28,026 nucleotides of DNA from CAZCAQ01 sp964496905 (GCA_964496905.1 CAZCAQ010000011.1:1-28026), one strand, 5' to 3'. Positions 16,391-24,383 are shown, counted from the stretch's first letter. Numbers and translations are program-made. The notes: generated by a model not told the origin, from the letters alone.

Positions 16391-16420
16391 TTTATACCTT
16401 TTCCTTAATGACTTTGTCAA
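16391..16420 (-). promoter_or_regulatory. Promoter for tRNA-Ala-23S-5S
   Basis: Perfect TTGACA (16420-16415), an 18-base spacer and TATAAA (16396-16391). The roughly 185-base leader before tRNA-Ala contains two hairpins: TGCCAA/TTGGCA and CTCGC/GCGAG. No clear boxA was found. The promoter explains how 23S is made without 16S upstream. Confidence 0.72.
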
Positions 16421-16472
16421 CAGTATGTTCTGCTTTTTGTTGCAACAAATTAGTATTTTTTAAAAGCTCAAA

Positions 16473-17468
16473 TTAAAGTGAAAAAATCTTATACAAAGCA
16501 CGAGCCAATTTTTTGGAATCATGCCTTAAAACACTACGCTGAACCCTATCACTAATTTTTTGCTCATATACAACCTTACTCAAAAAATTATCCGCAATAA
16601 TGGTATAACCACGCTCCTTAGTTAAGTTATTTTCAACAGGTTGAGATTCGCTAGTTTGTTTATACCATTTAAGCATTTTCTCTGGCACTTTAGCTGTATT
16701 TACTAAGACAGAGTCCAACTTTGAACCTAAATATTCCTCAAGAAGCAAAACATGCTCTAAAACGCCAAAATTGTCAGTTTGACCCGGTTTTGTCATTAAA
16801 TTGGAAATATACACTTTTTGAGCTTTGCTCTGCAAAACAGCATTTTTTGCACCCCTGGTAAGTAAATTGGGAATTATGCTCGTATATAAATCTCCAGGCC
16901 CAAAAACTAAAAAATCGGCATTTTTAATTTCAATTAATGCAGCTTCGTTTGAATCAACCTCAGGATGTAAATAAAGCTCTTTTATACAAGGTCTTGATGG
17001 GATTAACTCATTTATAATATGCTGTCCAACTATTTCTTCACCATTTTCAAGTTTTGCCACCAATTCGGTACGCTCTGTTGTAATAGGGATAACTTTTCCT
17101 TGAGTACCCAGAATTTTTGTTGCGTGTTCTAATACTTCATCAAAAGAGCCTGTTACCTTCTCTAGTGCTGAAATAAAAATATTGCCAAAATTGTGCCCAT
17201 CCAGGTCACCACTATCAAAACGGTATGTAAATAAATCTCGCCAAATTTTTTCAGAATTTGACAAGGCCACCAGCGCCTGTCGTAGATCACCTGGAGGTAA
17301 AACCCCAAGTTGATCACGTAAACGCCCAGTTGACCCGCCTGAATCCATTGTAGAAATAACTGCGGTAAGTTGAAGAGGTAATTTTTTTAGCCCAGATAAC
17401 ACAACATAAGTACCAGTTCCTCCACCAACAACAACGACTTTTTTATCTTCTACAGAAAGCTTAGTCAT
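16473..17468 (-). CDS. yvcK: YvcK/CofD-family protein (gluconeogenesis factor type)
   Basis: The 331-residue protein belongs to the YvcK branch of the CofD fold. In Bacillus and mycobacteria, YvcK-type proteins bind UDP-sugars and control cell-wall precursor supply and shape. Seen here: the nucleotide-binding GGGTGTY (15-21), MDSGGSTGRLR (41-51), LPPGDLRQAL (57-66), GHNFGNIF (91-98), FGPGDLYTSIIPNLL (189-203) and TKPGQTDNF (226-234). All conserved blocks are intact and the length is normal. There is no rapZ or whiA neighbour, unlike in Firmicutes. An extended -10 box lies so close to the ATG (9 bases, or 5 to another ATG four bases upstream that is out of frame) that the mRNA may be leaderless. 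Confidence 0.95.
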   Translation of the reverse strand: MTKLSVEDKKVVVVGGGTGTYVVLSGLKKLPLQLTAVISTMDSGGSTGRLRDQLGVLPPGDLRQALVALSNSEKIWRDLFTYRFDSGDLDGHNFGNIFISALEKVTGSFDEVLEHATKILGTQGKVIPITTERTELVAKLENGEEIVGQHIINELIPSRPCIKELYLHPEVDSNEAALIEIKNADFLVFGPGDLYTSIIPNLLTRGAKNAVLQSKAQKVYISNLMTKPGQTDNFGVLEHVLLLEEYLGSKLDSVLVNTAKVPEKMLKWYKQTSESQPVENNLTKERGYTIIADNFLSKVVYEQKISDRVQRSVLRHDSKKLARALYKIFSL

Positions 17469-17477
17469 TCATGAGGG

Positions 17478-17486
17478 ATTATATCA
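17478..17486 (-). promoter_or_regulatory. Extended -10 promoter of yvcK
   Basis: TGATATAAT on the minus strand matches the TGn-TATAAT extended -10 form exactly. No -35 match is seen; its position is taken by the tandem hairpin repeat. Confidence 0.55.
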
Positions 17487-17488
17487 TC

Positions 17489-17562
17489 TGCATAAAAATG
17501 CAGATGATTTACTGCGTAATATCACTGCATGAAAATGCAGATGATTTACTTCGTAATATCAT
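17489..17562 (-). repeat. 37-bp tandem repeat, two copies, each with a hairpin
   Basis: Copies at 17489-17525 and 17526-17562 differ at about three positions. Each holds an inverted repeat TGCAT-(3-5 bases)-ATGCA; in the first copy it extends to ATCTGCAT/ATGCAGAT. The array fills the gap between the GGDEF-type gene and yvcK and reaches to within 3 bases of the yvcK extended -10 box. It could be a pair of operator sites, a duplicated promoter (each copy has a TGATATT-like sequence on the minus strand) or an mRNA structure. Confidence 0.9.
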
Positions 17563-17568
17563 GCTATA

Positions 17569-18930
17569 TCACTGGACATTTATAGCGTTTAGTTCGAGCA
17601 TTTTTTTAAAGGCATCGCCAGCTCGCGTGTTTTGAATTTCCACAATTTTCGATTTAATATCGGCATTATAAACGGCCAATATATTGCCTTCTGGCGTGTA
17701 TGTCTTCCACGAGGCATCATCTTGTTCAGTAAGCTTAGAAACATATTCTATATAGCTCCTAAAACTAGCGCCTTTTCGTGCGTGTGAAGCTCTTCTAAAG
17801 GTTAAAAAAACACGACAGTTAATGTTAAAAGGTACTTCACTTAAATTTTTGTTTATTTCTGCCGAAATTTCATCCGCAATTGTAACTAAATGCTCATGAG
17901 GCACAGTGGTATTAAAGTAGACTTCCATTTTATCCAAAAACCGTGTCATTTTGGCGTGGCGCTCATTAATTCGATACTTTTTGAGTACTTTTACTGCGCT
18001 ATCCATATTTTGCGCAATTATGTAATAAAGAGTGTTTGGATCAACCAGTTTTATCATACCTTTTAAGCCATAGCCGTCTGTACTTCCTCGCATTTCAAAC
18101 CCTTTATCCTTAAGTTCGTCTAAAGCTGGCCCATACCATAAAAACTCAATCATCAAGTACTTTTTGTATGCAGAGTACGGGTTTTTGGCCATAATATGGT
18201 CAAAATTAACCAGCTCAATGTGGTGATCATCAATGTTTATATTGCGTTTAAGAGTTTTTTTGTACTTTTTGACCTTATTTTCTATGTTTGCAAAGTCGTA
18301 GTGAGGGCTAACGCTTGAATTTATTTCAATTTCTTCGCTAAAGACAACAATGCTACCTTTTTGAGTTTTGGCTTCATTTAAAGCTATAGTGGCAAAAAAC
18401 CTGAGTGCATCTGAAATTGAAATACTATTTTCATCAATATCAAACTCTCCCTCAGCTATTCCGCCAGAAAAACCTGGGAAAAACAGCACACCTTCGTTAT
18501 ATGAATCAAATTCTTGCCCAACAGTTTTAAAAGATAAAAAGCTTAAATTTCGCCCCCTATAGACATTTCCCGTTCTGCGGCGAGAAATTTGTACAAAATG
18601 CGCATCGGTGTGCCTTGAAAGCATTAAGTATTTAAACTCTTCAAGCATGTTTTTTAGCTCTGCACTACTATAATCAACTGAAATAAGTTCAAATTCATCA
18701 CCACGCGCATAAACCAAAATGAGCCTGCTCTGCGCACTTATAAAAGAACCAAGTTCTTGTTCATATATTTTTATAATGTACCCAGCAGCTTCTCGCCCCC
18801 AAATCGCATGAATTTTACCTATGTTATCAAGGTCAAGTGTTGCAAAAGCTATTGTTGCTGTAGTTTGGTCAACTTGTTTTAGACGCTGCTCAAGCATCTT
18901 TAGTACAAGAAACCTGTTTTTGTATATCAT
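17569..18930 (-). CDS. GGDEF-type (diguanylate cyclase-like) protein with unknown C-terminal domain
   Basis: Residues 1-200 fit a GGDEF domain, which makes cyclic di-GMP from GTP. Seen: TLDLDNIGKIHAIWG (31-45, with metal-binding D33), RGDEF (76-80) at the signature position, SGGIA (155-159) and ALNEAKTQKGSIVVFSEE (183-200), the usual end of the fold. The first Gly of GGDEF is Arg, and about 40 extra residues separate the signature from SGGIA, so activity is uncertain; it could be a binding-only or altered-product enzyme. Residues about 205-453 are a soluble, lysine-rich region I cannot assign. There is no signal peptide, membrane segment or sensory domain in front. It lies 100 bases upstream of yvcK on the same strand, separated by the tandem repeat. 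Confidence 0.85.
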   Translation of the reverse strand: MIYKNRFLVLKMLEQRLKQVDQTTATIAFATLDLDNIGKIHAIWGREAAGYIIKIYEQELGSFISAQSRLILVYARGDEFELISVDYSSAELKNMLEEFKYLMLSRHTDAHFVQISRRRTGNVYRGRNLSFLSFKTVGQEFDSYNEGVLFFPGFSGGIAEGEFDIDENSISISDALRFFATIALNEAKTQKGSIVVFSEEIEINSSVSPHYDFANIENKVKKYKKTLKRNINIDDHHIELVNFDHIMAKNPYSAYKKYLMIEFLWYGPALDELKDKGFEMRGSTDGYGLKGMIKLVDPNTLYYIIAQNMDSAVKVLKKYRINERHAKMTRFLDKMEVYFNTTVPHEHLVTIADEISAEINKNLSEVPFNINCRVFLTFRRASHARKGASFRSYIEYVSKLTEQDDASWKTYTPEGNILAVYNADIKSKIVEIQNTRAGDAFKKMLELNAINVQ

Positions 18931-19052
18931 TATTAAATTTTGATTAAAGCAATAAGTGCAAAATAAAAACTAATGTCGCTAGAGTCGTACTTACAAAAGT
19001 CTAGTTCACCAAAACTTATATAACAATAAGTTGCGGGTTTTATTCGTACAAT

Positions 19053-20711
19053 TCACTTTGTGTATTTTTTGCCTTTTTCATACATATCCCCCCAGGGTGT
19101 GTAACAAACTGTTGTGCATGTTTTACAGATTTTTTGTTCAACTCTAAACCCTGCAAGCTTACAGCTAGTGTAATCATCCACATTTGTTCGCACAATCCAC
19201 TCTTTTGCTGAGTCAGACAGCTTGAATTTAGCAATTAGCTCAGCATTTTGACTATTATTCCGAACAAAAATCATTGCAAATTCGTCATAATAAACAGGTA
19301 CCCAATCTTTATCATGCAACCTACTTAAAATAAAATTTGGAGGCATTTTGCTTGTTGCTACAAAAATATAGTTAAAATCGTAGCGTTCAAGCGCGTTTTT
19401 TTGAAATTTACCTAAGTAATAATTTTTATTCCAGTCACTTAAGAATTCTTTAGGTAAGGCTTCAGGAACATTGTGTACATAAACTTTTTTACCTTGCGAA
19501 TCGGTACCAAAATCTTTGGATAAATAAAAGGCAAGATTTCCACCAACATTAAAGTCATTAAAAACCGGCCCCTTTATTTTGTTTCTAAGAACAAACTCAC
19601 TTGCATCATCACTTCCATCCAATAAACCATAACCAAAACCTTTATTAAATGGAATTGTGAACATACAAAACGCAATTACCACAATGGCCAGTGCGATTTT
19701 TTTAGTGTACCTTGAGTAATAAGACCTAGGGATCTGCTGAACATAAAAAATTAAGCAAACATACAGACAAATGGCGTATATTGATACAAGCCTAATCATA
19801 TAAAAGGCACCCAAAGCAAACAAAATTGTTAAAAAAGAAATTCCAAGCCGATTTTTTGATTTAGAAACCACTAATACAACAAAAGTGGTTAATAAACCAA
19901 GTAAAACATAAGCTATATAAGCAAGTCTAGTTGCAGGTTTAATAAATAGCGGATAGTTTTCACCTGACTTAACTCCCAAGCCATTTATTACTTCAAACGG
20001 TGCCAGCAGAACTTTAGGACCAAAAGGCGACACTAAAGAAGCCACCAGTTGCACCACAATTAGAATAGTTAAAGACTTTATAGCTGTTTTGTCTTTACTA
20101 AGGATTGCGGCAAATAAAAACGCACCTGTAGCAAAAAAAGATAAAACAAAATATGCATGAAGATTCACCCACAGAGCCTGAATTACAAAAAGTAAACCAA
20201 AGTGCTTATATGTAAGCCTGCCTTTAGTTTCATGTAATACAAGTGTGAAAATTGTAAAAAATAAATATGAGTACATTTCTGGGCGCACCTCTGTTCTATA
20301 AGCAATAATGGGCATTAACAAAACCATAAGTCCAAAAGACACCAAAAAGCCAACTTTTTTGTACCCATATAAAAATAAAAGAAACACGAATAGTGCGCTA
20401 AGTAGCGCGTTGTAAACAGAAACCATAGTAAAACCACCGCTACTGTAGAGTACATAGTAAATTACCCCAGCCAAATAGTGATGATTTATATGAGGATTAT
20501 CGGGATAAGTGTATGAATGGAAGTCTGTATACAGAACCTTGCTAGCATTTCCGTTAAGAATGTTATATCCATTAACAATGTGCCTGCCTAAGTCGGCGTT
20601 TGAAATATTAATCTTAATGCTAAAAAAAATTGAAAAATATAAGTAAACACCTAAAAAAAGTAAAAAAGTTAAAAGCCAGCGAAGATATTTAGAACGCATG
20701 CTCATGACCAT
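19053..20711 (-). CDS. GT-C-like polytopic membrane protein (putative glycosyltransferase)
   Basis: A protein of about 550 residues with around eleven hydrophobic segments in the first 370 residues and a soluble C-terminal part of about 180. The first loop has the pattern of lipid-linked-sugar glycosyltransferases of the GT-C fold: NADLGRHIVNGYNIL, then YTDFHSYTYPDNPHINHHYLAG, with an acidic residue and histidines where the active site is expected. Donor and acceptor are unknown. The C-terminus has a short cysteine cluster (CKTCTTVC). Start: the frame is open to a GTG at 20738, but a promoter-like TTGACT-17-TATGGT lies inside that extension, and AATAAT sits six bases before the ATG at 20711, which I chose. 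ATGs at 20705 and 20699 are also possible. Confidence 0.82.
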   Translation of the reverse strand: MVMSMRSKYLRWLLTFLLFLGVYLYFSIFFSIKINISNADLGRHIVNGYNILNGNASKVLYTDFHSYTYPDNPHINHHYLAGVIYYVLYSSGGFTMVSVYNALLSALFVFLLFLYGYKKVGFLVSFGLMVLLMPIIAYRTEVRPEMYSYLFFTIFTLVLHETKGRLTYKHFGLLFVIQALWVNLHAYFVLSFFATGAFLFAAILSKDKTAIKSLTILIVVQLVASLVSPFGPKVLLAPFEVINGLGVKSGENYPLFIKPATRLAYIAYVLLGLLTTFVVLVVSKSKNRLGISFLTILFALGAFYMIRLVSIYAICLYVCLIFYVQQIPRSYYSRYTKKIALAIVVIAFCMFTIPFNKGFGYGLLDGSDDASEFVLRNKIKGPVFNDFNVGGNLAFYLSKDFGTDSQGKKVYVHNVPEALPKEFLSDWNKNYYLGKFQKNALERYDFNYIFVATSKMPPNFILSRLHDKDWVPVYYDEFAMIFVRNNSQNAELIAKFKLSDSAKEWIVRTNVDDYTSCKLAGFRVEQKICKTCTTVCYTPWGDMYEKGKKYTK

Positions 20712-20794
20712 ACTTTTATTATTCCACAAAGTCAACACAAGCTCACTTAGTTGACCAGTTGACCTTAACGTACAAAATAGGCGAGAATGAATCT

Positions 20795-22192
20795 ATGGCC
20801 GTCAATCCTTTAAAAATCCAAATACTTCCCAAGGCATTACCCTTCCGCAAACTAATAGGGCCATCATTTATTGTGCTTGGACTTGGGCTTGGCAGTGGTG
20901 AAGTTATTTTGTGGCCTTCACTTTCTTCAAAATATGGAATGGGTATTATTTGGGGAGCAATTATCGGAATTACCTTTCAGTTTTTTATGAACATGGAAAT
21001 TGAACGCTATGCACTAGTACACGGAGAAAGTGTTTTCGTGGGATTTGCACGAAAAGTGCGTGCACTAAGCTTTTGGTTTCTAATTTCCACGTTTGTTCCG
21101 TGGATCTGGCCCGGAATTGCTGCATCCTCAGCTAAAATTTTTGGAAGCTTGTTCGGAATGGAAGACACTCACTATTTAGCAATGGGAATGCTGGTGTTAA
21201 TTGGATTGATTTTAACTTTAGGCCCTGTTTTGTATAAAACGGTTGAAAACTTTCAAAAAATACTAATTGCAGTAGGAGTTCCTTCGATATTTTTAATAAC
21301 CGTGGCATTGGCTAAAAGTGTGCATTGGGAAGCTTTAGGACGCGGGGCTATTGGAATAGGAGACGGATATATGTTATTACCCGCAGGAATCCCAATTGCA
21401 AGTTTTTTGGCAGCCCTAGCATACGCAGGAGCAGGAGGAAACCTAAACCTAGCACAATCCTTTTATATTAAAGAAAAAGGCTACGGAATGGGCAAATACG
21501 CCAGCAAAATCACCAGCATTTTAACCGGAAAAAAAACTAATGAGGTAGTTTCGATAACTGGCCACAAATTTGAAGTTACACAAGAAAGCCTAGCTGAATT
21601 TAAAAAATGGTGGAAAAACGTAAATTTAGAACATTTTTTGGTTTTTTGGGTCACTGGAACCGTAACTATTGTATTGCTTGCACTGTTGGCTTACATAACC
21701 ACCCACGGCGTTGGAACTGAGCTTAAAGATATAGACTTTGTGTTGCACGAAGCCAAAGCAATTGGAGAACAATTATTCCCCGCTGCAGGCGTGTTCTTTT
21801 TAATTGTAGTAGGAGCCACACTTTTTGGTACACAATTAACCGTTTTAGATGCAACAAGCAGAATTTTATCCGAAAACTTAATTTTAGGTTTTGAAAAAAT
21901 TACCGAAAAGCATATTGCACCAACCTATTACGGAGTTTTATGGCTACAAATTGTATTTGGCATTTTAATTTTTATGGCGGGATTTACGCAACCTTTGCAA
22001 TTGTTAACATTAGCAGCAGTTTTAAACGCATTTGCCATGTTTGTGCATGTTGGTTTAACTTTGTGGCTAAACCTAACTGAACTTGATAAAGCTTTGCGCC
22101 CTGCGTGGTGGAGAGTTGGCGTGATGAGTTTAGCAATTCTCTTTTATGGCGGGTTTAGTTTGTTTGTTGTTTGGGAAAAGTTTTTAAGCTAA
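20795..22192 (+). CDS. Nramp-like membrane transporter lacking the DPGN motif
   Basis: A protein of about 465 residues with around 11 membrane segments. The first helix region (GPSFIVLGLGLGSGEVILWPSLSSKYGMG) aligns with the start of Nramp metal transporters, where a DPGN motif binds the metal; here GSGE takes its place. The matching segment in helix 6 (ALAYAGAGGNLNLAQSFY) lacks the MPH motif. It therefore belongs to a divergent branch of the Nramp/APC superfamily often annotated as divalent metal transporter. Its substrate cannot be read from the sequence. A soluble loop (about 225-270) separates the two halves. The frame is open to a TTG at 20759; the ATG at 20795, with GGCGAG ahead, is more likely. 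Its stop is two bases from the convergent cupin stop. Confidence 0.85.
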   Translation: MAVNPLKIQILPKALPFRKLIGPSFIVLGLGLGSGEVILWPSLSSKYGMGIIWGAIIGITFQFFMNMEIERYALVHGESVFVGFARKVRALSFWFLISTFVPWIWPGIAASSAKIFGSLFGMEDTHYLAMGMLVLIGLILTLGPVLYKTVENFQKILIAVGVPSIFLITVALAKSVHWEALGRGAIGIGDGYMLLPAGIPIASFLAALAYAGAGGNLNLAQSFYIKEKGYGMGKYASKITSILTGKKTNEVVSITGHKFEVTQESLAEFKKWWKNVNLEHFLVFWVTGTVTIVLLALLAYITTHGVGTELKDIDFVLHEAKAIGEQLFPAAGVFFLIVVGATLFGTQLTVLDATSRILSENLILGFEKITEKHIAPTYYGVLWLQIVFGILIFMAGFTQPLQLLTLAAVLNAFAMFVHVGLTLWLNLTELDKALRPAWWRVGVMSLAILFYGGFSLFVVWEKFLS

Positions 22193-22194
22193 AC

Positions 22195-22596
22195 CTACTC
22201 GGTCACTTTGCCGTCAAATTCTTCCGAATTCTCTTCTGCATCTTTTTTGGTTTTACGAACAAGCTGATCCTTGTGATGTGGAGGCGAATATATAGTGTAA
22301 AGCTTTAGTTCTTCGTCCTCGGACGTGTTTATAACATTGTGCGTAGCCCCCGCAGGAATTATTACAGAATCACCGTCTTTAACTAAATATGTAGTTTCGT
22401 TAATAATAACTTTTCCTTTGCCTGATTCAAATCTAAAAAATTGATCTCCATCATTGTGTACTTCAACGCCAATTTCTTCATTAGGCTTTAGAGTCATTAG
22501 GACTAGTTGAGAATGTTTAGCTGTATATAATACTTTTCTAAAATTGGAATTTTGTAGGGTTAGTTGTTCTATATTTTCTTTAAAACCTTTTTTCAT
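22195..22596 (-). CDS. Single-domain cupin protein
   Basis: The 133-residue protein is one cupin barrel (about 25-105). Motif 1 reads VEVHNDGDQFFRFESGKG (44-61), with H47 present, but the second His and the Glu of the classic motif replaced by Asp49 and Gln52. Motif 2 reads IPAGATHNVIN (80-90), with H86. A metal site is still possible. Short cupins of this kind resemble mannose-6-phosphate isomerase-like or sugar-binding cupins; no substrate can be assigned. The last 25 residues are charged and probably flexible. An extended -10 box ends six bases before the ATG, so the mRNA may start at the AUG. Confidence 0.9.
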   Translation of the reverse strand: MKKGFKENIEQLTLQNSNFRKVLYTAKHSQLVLMTLKPNEEIGVEVHNDGDQFFRFESGKGKVIINETTYLVKDGDSVIIPAGATHNVINTSEDEELKLYTIYSPPHHKDQLVRKTKKDAEENSEEFDGKVTE

Positions 22597-22602
22597 ATCT
22601 AT

Positions 22603-22611
22603 ATTATAGCA
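22603..22611 (-). promoter_or_regulatory. Extended -10 promoter of the cupin gene
   Basis: TGCTATAAT on the minus strand matches the TGn-TATAAT form exactly. Only six bases separate it from the ATG at 22596, which places the likely transcription start at the start codon. No -35 box is seen. Confidence 0.6.
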
Positions 22612-22631
22612 CTATTTGTTTTTATAAGAGC

Positions 22632-23270
22632 TTATACAGACGAGGTTTCACGTCTAAGAACTTTATGTTCATAAACATGCATTATGCAATCGGCCAAGGT
22701 TTTTAAGGCCAGAAAAAAAGGAACGGCAACACCAACCGCAGCACCAAAGATAAAAACAAAATGCATGGGTAAAATGCGCGCGTATGGATAAAACATTATG
22801 GCACCAATATTTTGTTTCTTATTGTCAAGTGGCTTATTGTGAAAATATGAGTATAAATGATTAAAAAAGAAAATCAGGGAAGCTATACCAACGTATTTAA
22901 AATCAACTGGGCTTGAATTTAACATAAATACCGAAGTGTAAGGGCCTACTATTAAAAACAGTAAATAAACTAAATGAAAAAGACCATAATGCAGCACAAA
23001 AAACACAGCTACAAAGTTGCGTGCCTCCTCAGTAGACTTTACGGGGCGATCGTTAATTGTAAAATTTTCTGTAGAAAAATCTTTAAGCTGATAAATTCGC
23101 ACAAAGTTGAAAAAACCAATAATTACACTTTGCACCCAATAAACCCACATTAAAGTGGATAAATCCCAATTTTCCCTAACCGCTATATAAATGGTAATTA
23201 GGTTTGTAAAGAGTAAAAAAAGCAGTGAGGGGTCTTTGAGCAAATTCTTTGATTTGGCATTGATGTACAT
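22632..23270 (-). CDS. DUF6498-like membrane protein
   Basis: About 212 residues and five to six membrane segments. The front part (LLKDPSLLFLLFTNLITIYIAVRENWDLSTLMWVYWVQSVIIGFFN) matches my recollection of the DUF6498 family, a group without known function; this is recognition by eye. The frame is open to an ATG at 23345, but the ATG at 23270 is chosen: GGAG lies just ahead of it, and the longer form would overlap the divergent kinase-like gene. The C-terminal half has histidines in membrane-adjacent positions (HNKPLDNKK, MHVYEHK). No operon partner. Confidence 0.8.
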   Translation of the reverse strand: MYINAKSKNLLKDPSLLFLLFTNLITIYIAVRENWDLSTLMWVYWVQSVIIGFFNFVRIYQLKDFSTENFTINDRPVKSTEEARNFVAVFFVLHYGLFHLVYLLFLIVGPYTSVFMLNSSPVDFKYVGIASLIFFFNHLYSYFHNKPLDNKKQNIGAIMFYPYARILPMHFVFIFGAAVGVAVPFFLALKTLADCIMHVYEHKVLRRETSSV

Positions 23271-23343
23271 TACTCCATCATTGTAATATGGTGCTGTTAT
23301 GCAAAGCAATCTACAGAAACTGCCAATACCTATAACTAAAGGC

Positions 23344-23873
23344 ATGGACGAGCACTTATTTATTGTAGTAGAGGGTATTGATGGTACTGGAAAATCGTCG
23401 GTTTCAAAAGAATTAGCTAAACGTCTAGATGCAAAATATTTTGATGCCCACCAAAACTTATAATGCCGTATAGAAGATTCGCGGACAGATCTCCTTACTT
23501 ATTTAGATACTATTACTATTTAATCGGAAATTTCATCGCTCAGAGAGAAATTAAGACGTTACTAAAAGACAGCAGTGTTATCTGCGACTGGTACATATTT
23601 TCTACAATCGCTTTTCATTCAGTGCTCCTAAATAAAAGGTTAAATATGCCAAATATGTTTATGCCGCATAAATTAATCTATTTAAGTGCAACAAGAGAGC
23701 AAATCGAAGCGCGTTTACAAGAAAGACAGTATATAAGTAAGTTTGAGAATTTAGATTTTTTGGAAAATGTTAAAAATGAGTATGAGAGAGTAATAAATAA
23801 TTTCCCAAATTTAATACGGGTAGATACAACTGGCAAAACTGTTGAGGCTTCTGTTAACGAAATACTGACGTAA
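23344..23873 (+). pseudogene. Thymidylate-kinase-like gene with a frameshift
   Basis: The first 39 codons encode a P-loop kinase start (FIVVEGIDGTGKSSVSKELAKRL, residues 6-28) and run into a stop at 23461. The rest continues in another frame from about 23450: PPKLIMPYRRF..., then VICDWYIFSTIAFHSVLL, LIYLSATREQIEARLQER and a normal end at 23873. Adding one base in the C run at 23447-23449 or the A run at 23452-23455 restores one protein of about 176 residues. The family's DR(Y/F) motif, which contacts the nucleotide phosphates, reads DWY; Arg to Trp is a single base change. Either this is a decayed dTMP/deoxynucleoside kinase or the frameshift is a sequencing error. TATAAC sits seven bases before the ATG. 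Confidence 0.8.
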
Positions 23874-23926
23874 GTTAAGTACAGTTCAACCGCTCACAAT
23901 TTAAACTAACAAGGCCTTATTGAAAC

Positions 23927-24118
23927 TCACTTGTATCTATAAAAAAAGTACAAAACTGCACCAAAACCCACAGTAACACTTAAAACAATGGGGAGCAACA
24001 TACCTGAGCGTGCAAGAACACTTATAAAGGGGACTGGATGTAAACAAAACCACCTATCTAGGAAACTATTAGCCCCTATTAAGCAATCTTCTTCAAAAGT
24101 TATACCACTAGGATTCAT
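23927..24118 (-). CDS. Possible 63-residue membrane protein
   Basis: A short frame with one strong C-terminal membrane helix (about 40-60: MLLPIVLSVTVGFGAVLYFFYRYK) and a polar N-terminus with two cysteines. I do not recognise it. In favour: TGC-TAATAT lies exactly six bases before the ATG, the same arrangement seen before the cupin gene, and the product has a sensible shape. Against: short, no Shine-Dalgarno, no homology judged. The rest of 23874-24139 shows nothing else. Confidence 0.42.
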   Translation of the reverse strand: MNPSGITFEEDCLIGANSFLDRWFCLHPVPFISVLARSGMLLPIVLSVTVGFGAVLYFFYRYK

Positions 24119-24139
24119 AGGGTAATATTAGCATGTTCT

Positions 24140-24158
24140 CTGGCGGAGGGAGAGGGAT
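24140..24158 (-). repeat. Copy of the tRNA-Ser 3' end (att-like)
   Basis: CTGGCGGAGGGAGAGGGAT occurs here and at 24293-24311, where it is the 3' end of tRNA-Ser (CCA, discriminator, acceptor and most of the T-stem). The copies are direct repeats 153 bases apart. Duplicated tRNA 3' ends are what site-specific integration at a tRNA gene leaves. No integrase is nearby, and the segment between holds only a GCTATAG/CTATAGC hairpin (24176-24202). A small tandem duplication is the alternative. Confidence 0.85.
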
Positions 24159-24293
24159 AACGCAGTACCTTTGAGCTATAGCTCGCTTTGCTCACTATAG
24201 CATCAAACGGCGAACCTCTGCTAAAGCAAGCTTCAATCCACTTCCATCTCCACATGAAATCCAGCTGCCACCTTTGGTGACATCTGTATTTCC

Positions 24294-24383
24294 TGGCGGA
24301 GGGAGAGGGATTCGAACCCTCGTACCCCTTTCGAAGTGCGTCGCTTTCCAGGCGAGCCGAATAGTCCACTCTCGCATCCCTCC
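24294..24383 (-). tRNA. tRNA-Ser(GGA)
   Basis: A 90-base class II tRNA with a long variable arm (CGCACTTCGAAAGGGGTACG region), acceptor stem GGAGGGA/TCCCTCC, anticodon loop CTGGAAA (anticodon GGA at 24349-24347), T-arm GGTTCGAATCC, discriminator G and an encoded CCA. Its 3' end is repeated 153 bases downstream. Confidence 0.97.

Noticed and set aside
17489..17562. CRISPR-like repeat array
   Set aside because: Only two copies in direct tandem with no spacers and no cas genes; better described as a tandem hairpin repeat.
19040..19234. 64-codon minus-strand frame overlapping the end of the GT-C-like gene
   Set aside because: Alternate frame of the larger gene with no start signal or recognisable features.
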